From the NCBI GenBank assembly GCA_001275005.1, contig JWZX01003323.1, positions 1 through 48,992 of the forward strand: a stretch of 48,992 bases of DNA. The letters run 5' to 3'. Source of the stretch: Chrysochromulina tobinii. Lineage: Eukaryota > Haptophyta > Prymnesiales > Chrysochromulinaceae. The notes under the pieces are model-generated. The model was not told where the DNA came from. It saw only the letters and a program-made list of their open reading frames with translations, and did not search any database. Position numbers and translations under genes: made by a program. Numbering within the stretch: position 1 is the first letter of the stretch; every line of letters starts with the position of its first letter. Positions 18,892-29,700 of this stretch are shown here, in pieces.

Positions 18892-21576
18892 ATGGGTGAC
18901 ATGTGGCGCTCCCAGAAGATGCAGCTCGTGCAGCTGATCGTGCAGAACGACGCTGCCCGCACTGTTGTCAGCAAGCTTGGTACCGCTGGCCTGATCCAGT
19001 TCCGCGACCTGAACGTGGGTACCTCGTTCTACAAGCGCTCATTCGTCGAGGAAGTGCGAAGGTGCGATGAGCTGTCGCGCATCATGCGCAGCATCCAGCT
19101 CGAGTTTGAGGACTCCGCCATCGAGCTCGCCGAGAAGAACTCTGCCGAGTCTCTCCGCCTTTCCCTTGACGACATCGAGCCCAAGATCAAGTCCTTCAAC
19201 AACGAGCTCAGTGAGCTAAAGAAGCAGCAGGAACTGCTCGTCAAGAACGACAACGCGCTCCGTGAGCAGAAGATCGTCCTTGACCTTGGCCAGAAGATGT
19301 ACTCGAAGGAGGCCGAGGTCGGCATGGAGAAGGCCAGGCCCATCGGCGCCGTGCCCGAGATGGGCAAGACGACGATGGCCGAGCTCATGACTCTCTCCGA
19401 GTTCGCCGCCTCATCCACCGGCCTGTTCGGCCAGGTGTCGGGCGTGATCAAGTCGGAGCTCGTGGCCTCGCTCGAGCGCACGCTCTTCCGCGCCACACGT
19501 GGCAACGCCGTCTTCGAGACCGTTCCCATCGCGCAGAAGCTGTTCGACGTGGACAACAGAGGCCAGACCGAAGCGGTCGAGAAGGTCTTCTTCATGGTCC
19601 TCTTTGCGGGGGAGGTGCTGCGCGACAAGATCTCCAAGATCTGCTCGTACTTTGGCGCGTCACTCTACATGTTTCCCGAGGACCCTTCCGAGTATATCGC
19701 TATGGTCGCCGAGGTGCAACGCCGTCTCGCCGAGTCTGACGAGATCCTCGCCAAGGGTGAAGCAGTCATGAGCGAGCTCCTCGGCCGCATCTTGACCGTC
19801 TTCGGCACGTACCACTTCGTGGTGCAGAAGGAGAAGATGATCTACGACATGCTCAACATGTGCGAGTTCGATCTAAAGCGTCACGTCTTCGTCGCAGAAG
19901 GGTGGGTACCCACGCGCGAGTACGATCAGCTCGTCGCCACGATGGCGGCGGTCACCAAGGAGTGTCACCTCGACACGCGCCCCATCCTCAACAAGCTCAA
20001 CTCCCGCCTCACGCCGCCGACCCACATCCCGATGACCAACTTCACGAGTGGCTTCCAGGCGCTCGTCAACACGTACGGCACCCCGCGCTACCGTGAGGTC
20101 AACCCGGGCGCCTTCTGCTGCATCTTCTTCCCCTTCCTCTTTGGCATCATGTTCGGCGACTTTGGCCATGGCACGCTGCTCACACTCTTCGGCATGTTCC
20201 TCGTCTCTAAGGAGAAGGAGTGGGGCACGGGCGCGGGCCTCAACGACATGGTCGGCATGTGCTATGGCGGGCGCTACATCATCCTGCTCAACGGCATCTT
20301 CGGCGCATACGTTGGCTTCCTGTACAACGAGGCGTTCGCTTTCCCGATGAACTGGTTCGGCGGCTCACGCTGGCACCTTGCGGAGGACCCGTCGGTAGGG
20401 TGTGCGGCACACCCCGACCCGGCAGCGCTGCCGCCCGTATGCTCGATGGACTCGCCTTACCCGGTGGGCATCGACCCGATCTGGCACTACACGGCCAATA
20501 AGATCACCTTCTTCAACTCGTTCAAGATGAAGATCTCGATCATCGTCGGCGTCATCCAGATGACGGTGGGCATCTGCCTCTCCTTGCTCAACCACATCGA
20601 GTACGGCGACTACAAGCGCATCTTCTTCGAATACCTGCCCGAGATGATCTTCTTCGAGGGCATCTTCGGCTACCTCGTCTTCACCATCTTCTACAAGTGG
20701 TCCGTCGATTGGAGCGGCAACGTGGGCGTGCCAGGAAACCCGGGCCCGCAGGCGGCCCCCTCTCTGCTCACTCTGCTCATCAACATGTTCATGTCGCCCA
20801 CGACACCCATCTCGGTGCCGCTCTACGGCATTGAGTGCTACACCTCGTGCAGCACAGCCCAGCAGCATGGCGCGTGCGACGTGTCGACGATTGCGGGCGC
20901 GTGCCCCATCGCGTGCCACACCGGGGTCGTGGACGGTGAGGACAAGCTCACCGCCGCTGGGCCTGGCGTGAACGAGTTCAAGATGTGCTTCTCGGACACG
21001 CAGCTGAACGTGCAGTTCGCACTGCTGATCGCGGCCTTCGCGTCAGTGCCCTTTTTGCTCTTCCCGATTCCATTCATCGAGCTCGCGCAGCACAACGCCA
21101 ACATGGCCGAAAAGGCCAAATACGAGCAGTTGGATAGCAAGGAAGGCAAGGATCAAGACGATGCCGACGATGGCCACGGCGACTTCTCCTTTGGCGACGC
21201 GTTCATCCACCAGGCGATCCACACGATCGAGTTCGTGCTGGGCTCCATCTCGAACACCGCCTCGTATCTGCGCCTGTGGGCGCTCTCTCTCGCGCATTCG
21301 CAGCTCGCCGAGCTCTTTAAGGACATGATCCTGCGCGACGCCGGCCTCAACTCCGGGTTGCCGGCGCCCTTCTCAGGCATGGCCGCGTGGTTCGCCCTCA
21401 CCGCATGGGCTATCATCTCGGTCGTAGTGCTCATGGTCATGGAGAACCTCTCGTCCTTCCTACATGCGCTCCGCTTGCAGTGGGTCGAGTTCCAGAACAA
21501 ATTCTTCCGCGGCGATGGCCACAAATATTCGCCCTTCACCTTCGAGTCGATCAACGCCGTCGATGAGTCGGAATAA
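18892..21576 (+). CDS. ATP6V0A: V-type proton ATPase subunit a
   Basis: Intronless, 894 aa; the ATG gives the conserved start MWRSQKMQLVQLIVQ within the first residues. Residues 1 to about 400 form the cytosolic N-terminal domain with coiled coils. The rest is the membrane domain, including FGIMFGDFGHGTLLTLFG and SYLRLWALSLAHSQLAE. The Arg in that last motif (about residue 794) corresponds to the essential proton-channel Arg735 of yeast Vph1. The subunit forms the proton half-channels of the Vo sector that acidifies vacuoles, Golgi or endosomes. An unusual Cys-rich insertion (GIECYTSCSTAQQHGACDVS and onward, about 20825-20990) lies in the loop before the LNVQFALLIAAF helix. A second smaller insertion near 20385-20450 also has Cys residues. 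Confidence 0.95.
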   Translation: MGDMWRSQKMQLVQLIVQNDAARTVVSKLGTAGLIQFRDLNVGTSFYKRSFVEEVRRCDELSRIMRSIQLEFEDSAIELAEKNSAESLRLSLDDIEPKIKSFNNELSELKKQQELLVKNDNALREQKIVLDLGQKMYSKEAEVGMEKARPIGAVPEMGKTTMAELMTLSEFAASSTGLFGQVSGVIKSELVASLERTLFRATRGNAVFETVPIAQKLFDVDNRGQTEAVEKVFFMVLFAGEVLRDKISKICSYFGASLYMFPEDPSEYIAMVAEVQRRLAESDEILAKGEAVMSELLGRILTVFGTYHFVVQKEKMIYDMLNMCEFDLKRHVFVAEGWVPTREYDQLVATMAAVTKECHLDTRPILNKLNSRLTPPTHIPMTNFTSGFQALVNTYGTPRYREVNPGAFCCIFFPFLFGIMFGDFGHGTLLTLFGMFLVSKEKEWGTGAGLNDMVGMCYGGRYIILLNGIFGAYVGFLYNEAFAFPMNWFGGSRWHLAEDPSVGCAAHPDPAALPPVCSMDSPYPVGIDPIWHYTANKITFFNSFKMKISIIVGVIQMTVGICLSLLNHIEYGDYKRIFFEYLPEMIFFEGIFGYLVFTIFYKWSVDWSGNVGVPGNPGPQAAPSLLTLLINMFMSPTTPISVPLYGIECYTSCSTAQQHGACDVSTIAGACPIACHTGVVDGEDKLTAAGPGVNEFKMCFSDTQLNVQFALLIAAFASVPFLLFPIPFIELAQHNANMAEKAKYEQLDSKEGKDQDDADDGHGDFSFGDAFIHQAIHTIEFVLGSISNTASYLRLWALSLAHSQLAELFKDMILRDAGLNSGLPAPFSGMAAWFALTAWAIISVVVLMVMENLSSFLHALRLQWVEFQNKFFRGDGHKYSPFTFESINAVDESE

Positions 21577-22158
21577 CCGTCCCGACGCGCGACGGGGATC
21601 AACGGAACGTAAAAGTACCGCATAGATACTACCCGGTTACAGGTACCTCAGGTTTACAGGTGGCATGATGAAACCCATGTCGTCAAAGACCCTCAGTTTA
21701 CCGACCCGAGCTTGAGGCCCCTCGGCCCCTGTGAGCCTGACCTTGGCTCGACGGCCGCAAAACATGAACCAAAACCGCACCGTTCGCCATCGGTCCGTCC
21801 GCGTCCCGAAAACGGCACGGGCGAGAACCCACGGGGGCGGCCTCGGGCGACCGGGGGCCAACGATGATCGATGTTTTCGATCACATTGACATTCGCATCA
21901 GCATGCGACTGTTTGTTCGAAAAATTCTGATCATGATCATCATGCACTTTTCGAAAAATCAGAAGCTTTAACAGGCGCTCAAACCCCCCACGTTGGCCGG
22001 GCGTGATCCGGAACAGTATACTAAGTAATGCGCGTATGCGCCATCTAACGTGGCCGGGACCCGCGGTACACCCGGGGCGCGCCGCCGCGCTCGCGGCGGC
22101 TCGCTGCGGAACGCATGACGGGCGACCCGCGGGGACCCATCACCGCGTCATCGATCCG
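21577..22158. other. Convergent intergenic island with GACCGGG
   Basis: No gene. CpG-rich flanks carry GACCGGG at 21849-21855. The AT-rich core at 21860-21975 has CGAAAAATTCTGA and CGAAAAATCAGA as imperfect copies around a GATCATGATCATCATG stretch. Confidence 0.6.
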
Positions 22159-23061
22159 TCACCTTGGACTGGAGTCGTCGCTGTGCGATTGGCCGCTCTG
22201 TGGCATCGAAGCCATCGCGAGTTGTGCGAGCTGCGAAGGCCGCGGTGGGCCGAGCCGGTGCGTGAGGAGTAGGTCGTTGGGTACCCACGGAGGCCGGAAC
22301 GTGTAGATGAGCCGCTCGCCCCGAGGCTCGGACTGCGCCGCCGCAGCATCGGCAGGCGGCCGCGGCTGCAGGGCCGACTCGAGAACTCCCCATCGTGTCG
22401 GGTCCTTTTGCAGCGCAAATTCAATGGACGCGGGATGTGTCTGCAGTAGGCGGTTCATGTACGTGTGCAGGTCGGCGCGGCGCGCGCCGTCGAGGCGCTC
22501 TGCGTCGAAATGCAGGATCAGGTGACCGCGGTCGTCCAGCTGGATGCCGATGAAGCTCGGCCAATCGTTGCGCAGGCTACGCTTGAGCTGCTCGCGCAGC
22601 TCGGGCTGCCGACGGGAGAGGGATCGCTTCTCATTGCGTGCGTTGCCGCCCGCGAGGAACGAGCCTGCAATCGTCTTGGACGCGCCTTGCATCGCGTCTG
22701 CCTGCTTTGCCTCGTCCCTGCGCTCGAATGGATCGATCGAGTAGCGGAAGCGCTGGAAGGAGCCCGCCTGCCCTGGTGCCTGTGGCAGCGCGGCATGCTT
22801 GAACACGGGCCGCGGCGATAGCGGCTCCATTCCGGTCGGCTTACTGTCACGGCAGCTGCCTGGCCGGCGTGCCCGCTCAGACAGCTCGTACGGGTCGCTC
22901 TGGCCTTCGATAGAGTAAGCGAAGGTGGTGAAGCCGCGTCCGCTGAGCGGGCCGTTCTTATTGGGAATGCGCGCGCCGCGGATGGGCAACGCGCGCGGCG
23001 ACACTTTTTTGCGCGGCGAGACGAGCACGACCGAGTTGCCAGCGTCTTGCTGGAGCCACAT
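22159..23061 (-). CDS. Probable flagellar/ciliary protein, CFAP96-like
   Basis: Intronless, 300 aa from ATG. Two copies of a short motif are seen: FTTFAYSIEGQSDPYELSER and GSFQRFRYSIDPFERRDEA (F..F.YS...DP(Y/F)E). The second is followed by a basic helix (SLSRRQPELREQLKRSL). F.Y..DPYE-type motifs with basic linkers recall CFAP96/C4orf47 (DUF4586) and other microtubule-inner proteins of axonemes, but I cannot assign the family firmly. Residues 170-230 form a compact segment (SFIGIQLDDRGHLILHFDAE) of unknown type. Divergent from PhyH, 228 bp apart. Confidence 0.55.
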   Translation of the reverse strand: MWLQQDAGNSVVLVSPRKKVSPRALPIRGARIPNKNGPLSGRGFTTFAYSIEGQSDPYELSERARRPGSCRDSKPTGMEPLSPRPVFKHAALPQAPGQAGSFQRFRYSIDPFERRDEAKQADAMQGASKTIAGSFLAGGNARNEKRSLSRRQPELREQLKRSLRNDWPSFIGIQLDDRGHLILHFDAERLDGARRADLHTYMNRLLQTHPASIEFALQKDPTRWGVLESALQPRPPADAAAAQSEPRGERLIYTFRPPWVPNDLLLTHRLGPPRPSQLAQLAMASMPQSGQSHSDDSSPR

Positions 23062-23289
23062 GGGGAACTCGGCAACTCGGCGACGCCACCCAACCAGCGC
23101 CTGCCGACTCCGGTGTTCGGTGGACGCACGAGCACAGGCCGATCAACAATCGACCGGTCCGTTCAACTTTCTCGACGGCCCGGTCGGAAAAAACTAAGAA
23201 ACCGGGAAGTCCATTGCGGGGCGACAACTGCAGTCGACCCACGCCTTGATTTGGGGTGCTGAATTCGTCATTTCTTGGAATTTACGCGC
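23062..23289. promoter_or_regulatory. Bidirectional promoter, flagellar-like gene / PhyH
   Basis: 228 bp between start codons. It contains CCCGGTC near 23169 (GACCGGG on the other strand) and a GGAAAAAACTAAGAAA A-rich patch. The promoter role is inferred from position. Confidence 0.5.
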
Positions 23290-24321
23290 ATGCTCTGTCG
23301 AGCACTCAGCTTCGCCGCAGCCTTGACCGCCCGTTCGCCAGCTCTCTGCCGATCCAAGACCATCATGGCATCGGCGGTGCTGAGTGAAGCCGACCGCTTC
23401 GCTTTCGACCTCAACGGCTTCCTCGTCGTGCGCAGCGTCTTCTCGCCAGAAGAGGTCGCCACTGCCAACGCGGGAATAGACGCCCACACGGCCGAGCTGC
23501 AAGCGCGCGTGGGCGACGCGTTGCGAAACGCCAACGAGGGCACGCCCCTGTCGGCCAAAGGTCCTCGCCTTGACCTTGGTGGCATGCTCTTCTGGGACCA
23601 GCCGCATTGCGACCTCTTCCGCAACGTCCTAGCACACCCGAAGCTCGTGCCATACCTCAACGCCTTTTGTGGCGAAGGATATCGTATGGACCATCAGCCG
23701 ATTGTGATCGCGCAGGATCGCGACTCGGAAGGCTTCATGCTGCACGGGGGTCCCATTTCAGGCGACGACGGCGTTCCCTCGGGACGCTTCAACCCTGAGT
23801 TGCAGTACCGCTGCGAAGGCGGTCACATTTGGACGACGCTTCTCGCCGTGGCCGTGCAGCTCGTCGACCACAACCTGGGAGATGGTGGCTTCTGCGTGCT
23901 CCGCGGCTCACACAAGCTCAACTTGCCCGTGCCTCTCGACGTGGTCAATGGCGTGTCCGAGGTATTCCGCGAGCACATCCATCAACCGGTCACCAAGGCC
24001 GGTGACGTCGTCATCTGGTCAGAGGCAACGGTGCACGGCGCGACGCCGTGGCGAGGCGAGCAGCAGCGGCGCATCGCGCTCTATCGCTTCGCGCCGGCCA
24101 ATATGGGCTACGGCCGCGGCTATCTCGAGATCCCGACCGAGAAGCTCGCGCAACTGACGCCACTGCAGCGCGCGGTGCTCGAAGCTCCTTATGCGACGCG
24201 CCTCGAGCGGCCGTTGGTGACGCACGAAGTGGCCGCTAGCGGTGCGGCTCCTCATTTAAAGCAGCGCAGCGAGGCCAAGAAGGATCTCGATCGCAAGCTC
24301 TTCGGAACCGCGTACTTTTGA
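23290..24321 (+). CDS. Phytanoyl-CoA dioxygenase (PhyH) family oxygenase
   Basis: Intronless, 343 aa from the ATG at 23290. The first 30 residues are Ala/Arg/Ser-rich (LCRALSFAAALTARSPALCR) and could be an organelle-targeting peptide; a second Met then precedes the domain. The 2-oxoglutarate/Fe(II) fold is clear: NGFLVVRSVFSPEEV near the N-terminus, VAVQLVDHNLGDGGFCVLRG and GSHK in the core. The distal iron-binding His lies in TVHGATPW and the 2-oxoglutarate-binding Arg in RRIALYRF. The usual proximal His-x-Asp is not visible; the best candidate is LHGGP near residue 152. Substrate unknown: PhyH relatives hydroxylate lipids and small metabolites, and some halogenate. It is convergent with the J-domain gene. 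Confidence 0.85.
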   Translation: MLCRALSFAAALTARSPALCRSKTIMASAVLSEADRFAFDLNGFLVVRSVFSPEEVATANAGIDAHTAELQARVGDALRNANEGTPLSAKGPRLDLGGMLFWDQPHCDLFRNVLAHPKLVPYLNAFCGEGYRMDHQPIVIAQDRDSEGFMLHGGPISGDDGVPSGRFNPELQYRCEGGHIWTTLLAVAVQLVDHNLGDGGFCVLRGSHKLNLPVPLDVVNGVSEVFREHIHQPVTKAGDVVIWSEATVHGATPWRGEQQRRIALYRFAPANMGYGRGYLEIPTEKLAQLTPLQRAVLEAPYATRLERPLVTHEVAASGAAPHLKQRSEAKKDLDRKLFGTAYF

Positions 24322-25291
24322 AGGGGGCTGGAGCCGAGCGTGGCGCCGGTGGTGCACGAAGCACGAAGGGCGCAGGTGTGAATCGAGGTGTGAAGTGGAG
24401 CGGCGACGTACCTGATCTACCGAACATGCGGGCCCGCGGCTGATCCGCTGTGTGTTGAGAAGGCGGCGTCGACAGATTGAGAAGTTGAAGCAGAGCTGGG
24501 CGCCGCCTGCCACCGACTCTCTGGGATCCCACGGCGTCCACGTTTCGAGCATCGACGGCCCGGCTACGTACTTGCTATGTTATCTCAGGTCGTATCGGCG
24601 TCTGCGGCGATATTCCGCGTCGACGACGACGTACGACGACTCGAATCTCTGGCCCGCGACTCGCAACGTCGGACGCGGCTGGTCTTAATTTACAGAAGCA
24701 GCCGACTGGCGCGGGCCCGGGGCGTAGGTTGCACCCGACTCGGGAAAGGGGACGACAGGCGCCCGGAAGGCGCTACAACCTAGGCGAAGAGCACGCGACC
24801 CCGACCGGGAATACACTGAACGAATCAAGATAAATATCATATATTCGCAAAATGACACACCGACCAAGACGGCACCCGCGGTTTCCGTTCTTGTTTTGAA
24901 TCTTGAAAAAGTCGCGCGGGCCGCAGCCGTTGCGGGCCTTGGCGCATCCAAGCCGCAACGGATCCGCACACAAGCGACCCACCCACGCCGTCTCGGTCTC
25001 CGACCGCGCCGCGGTCGAGACTGCGCCGGGAGCACCTCAGTGAGCTGGCCTCTGAGTCTGACGCTAAGTGGAGTAAGGAGGGAGTGCGTCTCTCCGATCA
25101 CATTGTGATCAGTGCGCATTTTCCGCCCTCTTGTATGCGCTACTTGTGGTCTCTTCTTGCACTGAGCACTCGATTATCTCTTGCTCGAGGCGCCTCAGAC
25201 CACCACGGCCAGATGAAGCCAGATAGATCGTAGCTCGGAGGAGGAATTCTGGATCCTTGAATGGGCTCCGGTCACTCCGGCCGCCCTGCTC
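24322..25291. other. Convergent intergenic island with GACCGGG
   Basis: No supported gene in about 970 bp. GACCGGG at 24803-24809 directly precedes an AT-rich core (24815-24905, with AAGATAAATATCATATATTC). Both sides are CpG-rich. Confidence 0.55.
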
Positions 25292-26664
25292 TCAGTTCGT
25301 CGGGATGAGGACCGCAAAGGCCTTGTTGAGCGCCACCATAGCCTCTTGCGCGTACTGGTGCTCGCACTTATCAGGATGCAGCTGCAGCGCGAGCTTACGA
25401 TACTTCTTCAGCACTTCGCGCTTGTTGACGGTGTTCAGCTCACGCGCTGCCGCAAGTTTCGGCACCCCGAGAGCCGAGAATGGCGAATAGGCAGTCGCGT
25501 GGGTCGACGCGTGCCTCAGCACCTGGAGAGCGGCCTCGGGCACCGACTCGACTGTCGCCTGAAGCGTGTCCCACCGTGCGTCGGTCAGTCCGCCATCACG
25601 AGCCGAGGCTCCTTGACACAGAGCTCACGCCCCTTTCGGATCTCCTCGAGCGCTGCCGCCTGATCTCCCGCCATCACCTTCTCGTGTACGCGCCCGAGCG
25701 CCGCGTTGACGCGCTGAGCGAGTGTCGGGGGCATCGGTGGCTCCTTCTTCTCCTCAGCAGGCTTCGCAGCAGCTCCATACGCAGCGCGCTTTGGGGCCTG
25801 TGGCCTCGCGCCGCCCGGCTGTGCGCCGCCCGGCTGTGCGCCGCCGGGCTTTGCGCCGCCGGGCTTTGCGCTAGGCCCGCCCGCAGCCGCAGTAGCTGGT
25901 CGAGTCGGCTTCGCGGCGGCCGGTTTCGCTGCTGCCGGTTTCGCTGCTCCCGCGCTGACAGGACGAGCCGGTAGAGGACGTACCGGCGCCGCTCCTGCTG
26001 GCTTGGCTTGCGCAGCCGGCTTGGCTTGTGCGTCTGTTTTTGCTTGCGCAGACGGTTTTGCTTGCGCGGCAGGCTGCGCTTGCGCGCCCTTCTTGGCCTG
26101 CCCGGCAGGCTTGGCTTGCGCGCCCGCCTTTGGTTGCGGAGCCGGCTTCGGTGCCTGCGTCGCTTGCGCTGTGGCCTGTCGAGCCGCTTCCGCCTTCGCC
26201 TCTGCCGCCTTCTTGGCCGCTGACTGACCGCCTCCTCTGCCTTCGGCTTTGGCCACCGCCGCCTTTTGGACCTCCTCCTTCCTCGCCTGCACCTTGGTTC
26301 TGAGAACCTCCACCTCGGCTTGCTTCTGCTTCTCGGCCTCCTGTTTCATGTCCGCCCGCTTGAGCCACGTGGGGGTTTTGGCGTCGATCTCCGCTGGGGG
26401 CACGGCCTGTTGCTCGGCGGCATGCGTACAGTCATGCTTACAGGCGCCACCATGCGGGCAAACACCATGCGGTCGCTTGGACTTGAAATCAAATCCCATG
26501 GCCGCCTCCCGAAGCCACTCGGGTTCATCGGATAGCACTGGCAGGTTCGTGCGATCGCACGTTGCTTTCTCCTGTGCCTTGGAGGACTGCTGGGTTACAT
26601 TGGCATCTAGGCGGCTGAGCGGTGTGCGGGTGAACGAAGTAACGAAGTAATTCGGAGTCGACAT
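25292..26664 (-). CDS. J-domain (Hsp40) protein with C-terminal J domain
   Basis: Two exons, 26664-25600 and 25558-25292, joined in phase 0 over a 41-nt GT-AG intron; product 443 aa from the ATG at 26664. The J domain is at the extreme C-terminus (LKKYRKLALQLHPDKCEHQY) with the HPD tripeptide that stimulates Hsp70 ATPase. Before it is a helical segment (TLAQRVNAALGRVHEKVMAG), then an Ala/Lys/Gln/Pro low-complexity stretch (AQAKPA and PGGAQ repeats, about 25800-26130). Near residue 80 is a Cys/His cluster CPHGGACKHDCTHA that may bind zinc. Without splicing the J domain is in another frame, so the intron is well supported. The client is unknown. Confidence 0.8.
25559..25599 (-). other. 41-nt intron in the J-domain gene
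   Basis: Starts GTGATGG and ends CGCTTCAG on the minus strand. Splicing joins KEPRL to ATVESVPEAAL and restores the frame of the J domain. Confidence 0.75.
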
Positions 26665-26772
26665 CACAATGGCACCCTGAGGCCGAGAGGTCGCTTTTGA
26701 AGGCTGAGAGAGTGCGGGACTTCTCAAACTTCTCAGTTCACAACGCCGTGCCGGGCGCCTAGAGAAACTCTT

Positions 26773-29700
26773 TCAGGTCCCACCCATTAACACGCGTGCA
26801 GCCCTCGCCCTCGCAGCAGCGATGCGCTCGTCAACGGCTGAAGGCGGAGCTGTCGCCGCCCCCGGTGCCCTGCTGCCCGGTGGCTGTGGGGGCAGGGCCG
26901 CCCGCTCGCTCCACCGGCGAAGCTCGTCCATCGGCGGAGCGCGCGGCGGACTGAGCGCAGCCTCGACGATGGCAACCGCCGAGCCCGGCTGTACCATCAG
27001 CTCCGGCCGATCATACTCCTCCTCCCAATCGAATCCGCTCGACGGCTGACGGCGCGGCGCCGTCAGAGGAGGCGCCGCAGCCCTACGCATGGCCCTAAGG
27101 ACCTCGTCCTCCGCCTCCTCCTCCGCCTCTTCCTCCTCTAGCGCCCAGGGCTCGCTCGTCGCAGCGCCCTGCACCGACGACTCCAAATATTCGGCCGAGG
27201 ACTCAAACGGTTCATCAAACGGTGAGGGCCTGTGCGCGCCATGGGCATCAAAGCCACCGCCCCTTAGCGCTGCCGTGAGCGCTGCCGCCCCTGCCGCCGC
27301 CGTGCCCGTCCCTGGTGCCCATCCGATAAGGAGCTCCTCCTCTGGCCAGCCTTCCTCTGACGAGAAGACGGCGCGCCCCACGCTGCCCTGCATACCCAAC
27401 TCGCCCTGCTGCCTGCCGTGCATGCCCTGCATGCCTTGCTGGGCGGCGAGCGCTGTGGCGAGCGCGATGCGCGCGGGCGATGCACTGCACGCCGCGGCTC
27501 CGGCTCGCGAGGCGTTGTGCGTAGCAGCGACCACACTCGCTTCTTGCCGCCGCTGCTCCGCTTTGCGGGCTTGCTGCTCCTGCTGCAGCCGCCGCTGGAG
27601 CACCTGCACCTGGAGCCCGAGCTGCTTCACCGCCACGTTGGTGGTGCTGCGCTCCTGCTTCTCCGTCTGCTTGCGGCTCGCAATTTGCTTCTCGGCCGTC
27701 AGCTTGGCACGGCACGTGTGGAGCAACAGCCGCAGCCGCTCCACCTCATGCGCTCGCTCCTCGAGCGCCGTCGTGAGCGCCACCGTCGCCGCGGACGCGC
27801 CGAAGGCGAGGCTGGAGAGAAGCCAGCGCAACCACGCGCGTCCCAGACGCCGCGTGAGAGCGCTGCGTAGCACCCGCTGGATCGCCGCCGAGCGCGCTTG
27901 CAGCACGCTGGCCGCGAGCGAGGCAGCGAGCGACGTGGCGCGCGCGCTCGCCGCCGCCTCGGTCGAGGAGATGACGGCCGACGCGAGGTCAGCAGCGGTG
28001 CCGGCGATGGCCTGCGCGGCGGCCTCCACAGCCGCCGCGGTCGCGGCGGCCTCCACAGCTTCGGCGGCGGCCGCCTCGCCAGCCTCGTTGGCCGCAGCGA
28101 TGGCGGAGGCCGTGGCTGCAATCGCGGCCGCCCGCTCCTCCTCCTCCTCCTCGGCCTCCGCCGCCGCCTCGGCCTCCGCCGCCGCCTCGGCCGCCGCCGC
28201 CTCGGCCACTGCCTCCTCAAGCGCGCTTTCGCCCTCGTCGACGCCCGAGAGGGGCAGCCGCTCGCCGAAGCCGCCCCGTGCACTCGAGGCCCGACTGCTC
28301 GTCGCCGAGCCCCCCCCCACGCGCCGTGGTGCGGTGATGGAGGTGGCGACGCTCGAGCAAGTACTCACCACAGCGCTGGTGGGCTCGCGCACCGGCTCGA
28401 GCCGCAGACGACGCTCGCTCTCCTCGTGCGTGCGCCGCCGTGCCGCCGCGAGCGCTTTCTTCTGTGCGGCAGCGCGTCCGAAGAGCGCCGCCAGCTCACG
28501 CAGGTCCGCAGCCATGGCCGACTGCTGGGCGGCGCAGCGCGCGATACCCTTGCGCTGCGTGGCTTGGTTGTGCTCGAGACAGCGCCGCTGGTCGTCCTGC
28601 GCGCGCAGCAGCGCTGCGTGGCACGAGACTACCAGCTCGCGCGCGTGCGCGCCGCTGCGCTCCTCTGCGTGCAGCTCCGCGGCGAGTACGCCTGCCTCGA
28701 TCGCGAGCCGTCGCGTGTCGTCCAGCAACGTGGCCTCAGCCTCTTGCAGCGCGTCGAGCTCTGCTTCCATTGCGCGGGCGCGTCCCGCGTCCAGCTGCAG
28801 CTTCGAGAGCTCGCCGATGGCGTGCTTGCCGCCCGCCTCGGCCACGCGCCGCCGGTCGGTGGCGGTGGCCAGCTGGCGCTGCGCCAGCGTGAGCGCACGC
28901 CCCTTGCTCTCCGAGTCTGCCTCGGCGGCCGCGAGCCGCTCGCGCAGTCTGGCGATCTCGGCCTCTTGCACACTCGCGCGCTTGAGCGTCTTTGGGTCGG
29001 TCGCCTTGGGCGCGGGCACTGCCGGCCGCAAGGCATGGATCAGCTGTGGGTCGAAGCCGCCGGTCGCGAGCAGCAGCAGCCAGCGCCCAAAGGCGCCGCT
29101 CATGCCGAGCAGCCGGAAGTGCCGGATGAGGCGGAGCAGCAGCGCGTCTCGCAGCAGTGGAGAGCCCTGCGCTGGCGCGGACGGCGCGCCCGCCGTGGGA
29201 TGACCCGGCCGTGGCACGGCCGTCGCAGCCGAGGGCAGCGAGCGGCGCAGCGTCGCCATCTGCGCCGCCTGCTGCTGCGCCTGCTGCTGCAGCCGTAGCA
29301 GTGATTGGTGGCGCAGCAGGTGCGCGAGCGCGAGTCTCCACTGGCCGAGCGCGCCAGTCAGGTCGTGTTGCCGGCCCAAGCGCAGCAGCCGGCGAAGTGC
29401 CCTGGGTCGCGGCGCGTGCGGCGGAGGCAACGGCGGGCGCGAGGAGGCGGAGGCTGACGGCGTCGCTGGCAGCGCAGGAGGAGCCAGCTGCGGGTGCGGC
29501 GGCGGGGGCTGGGACGATGGCGCGGGGTATGCGAAGCCCCGCGAGGCTGTTTCATAGAGCGACGCGTCGGCCGAGGGCGTGGGCGATGTCGATGGCTTCG
29601 CCGGCGGCACGATGAAGGGCGCGGGAGCACGCGCAGGCTGCGCCATGAGCGGTGTCGTGGGGGCCACGATCGGTGTCGCGGGCGGAATGATGGGCCGCGC

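Noticed and set aside
27089-29203. 704-aa plus-strand open frame
   Set aside because: Antisense to the coiled-coil gene. Its Ala/Ser/Cys composition is the mirror of GC-rich Ala/Arg/Glu codons and it shows no domain.
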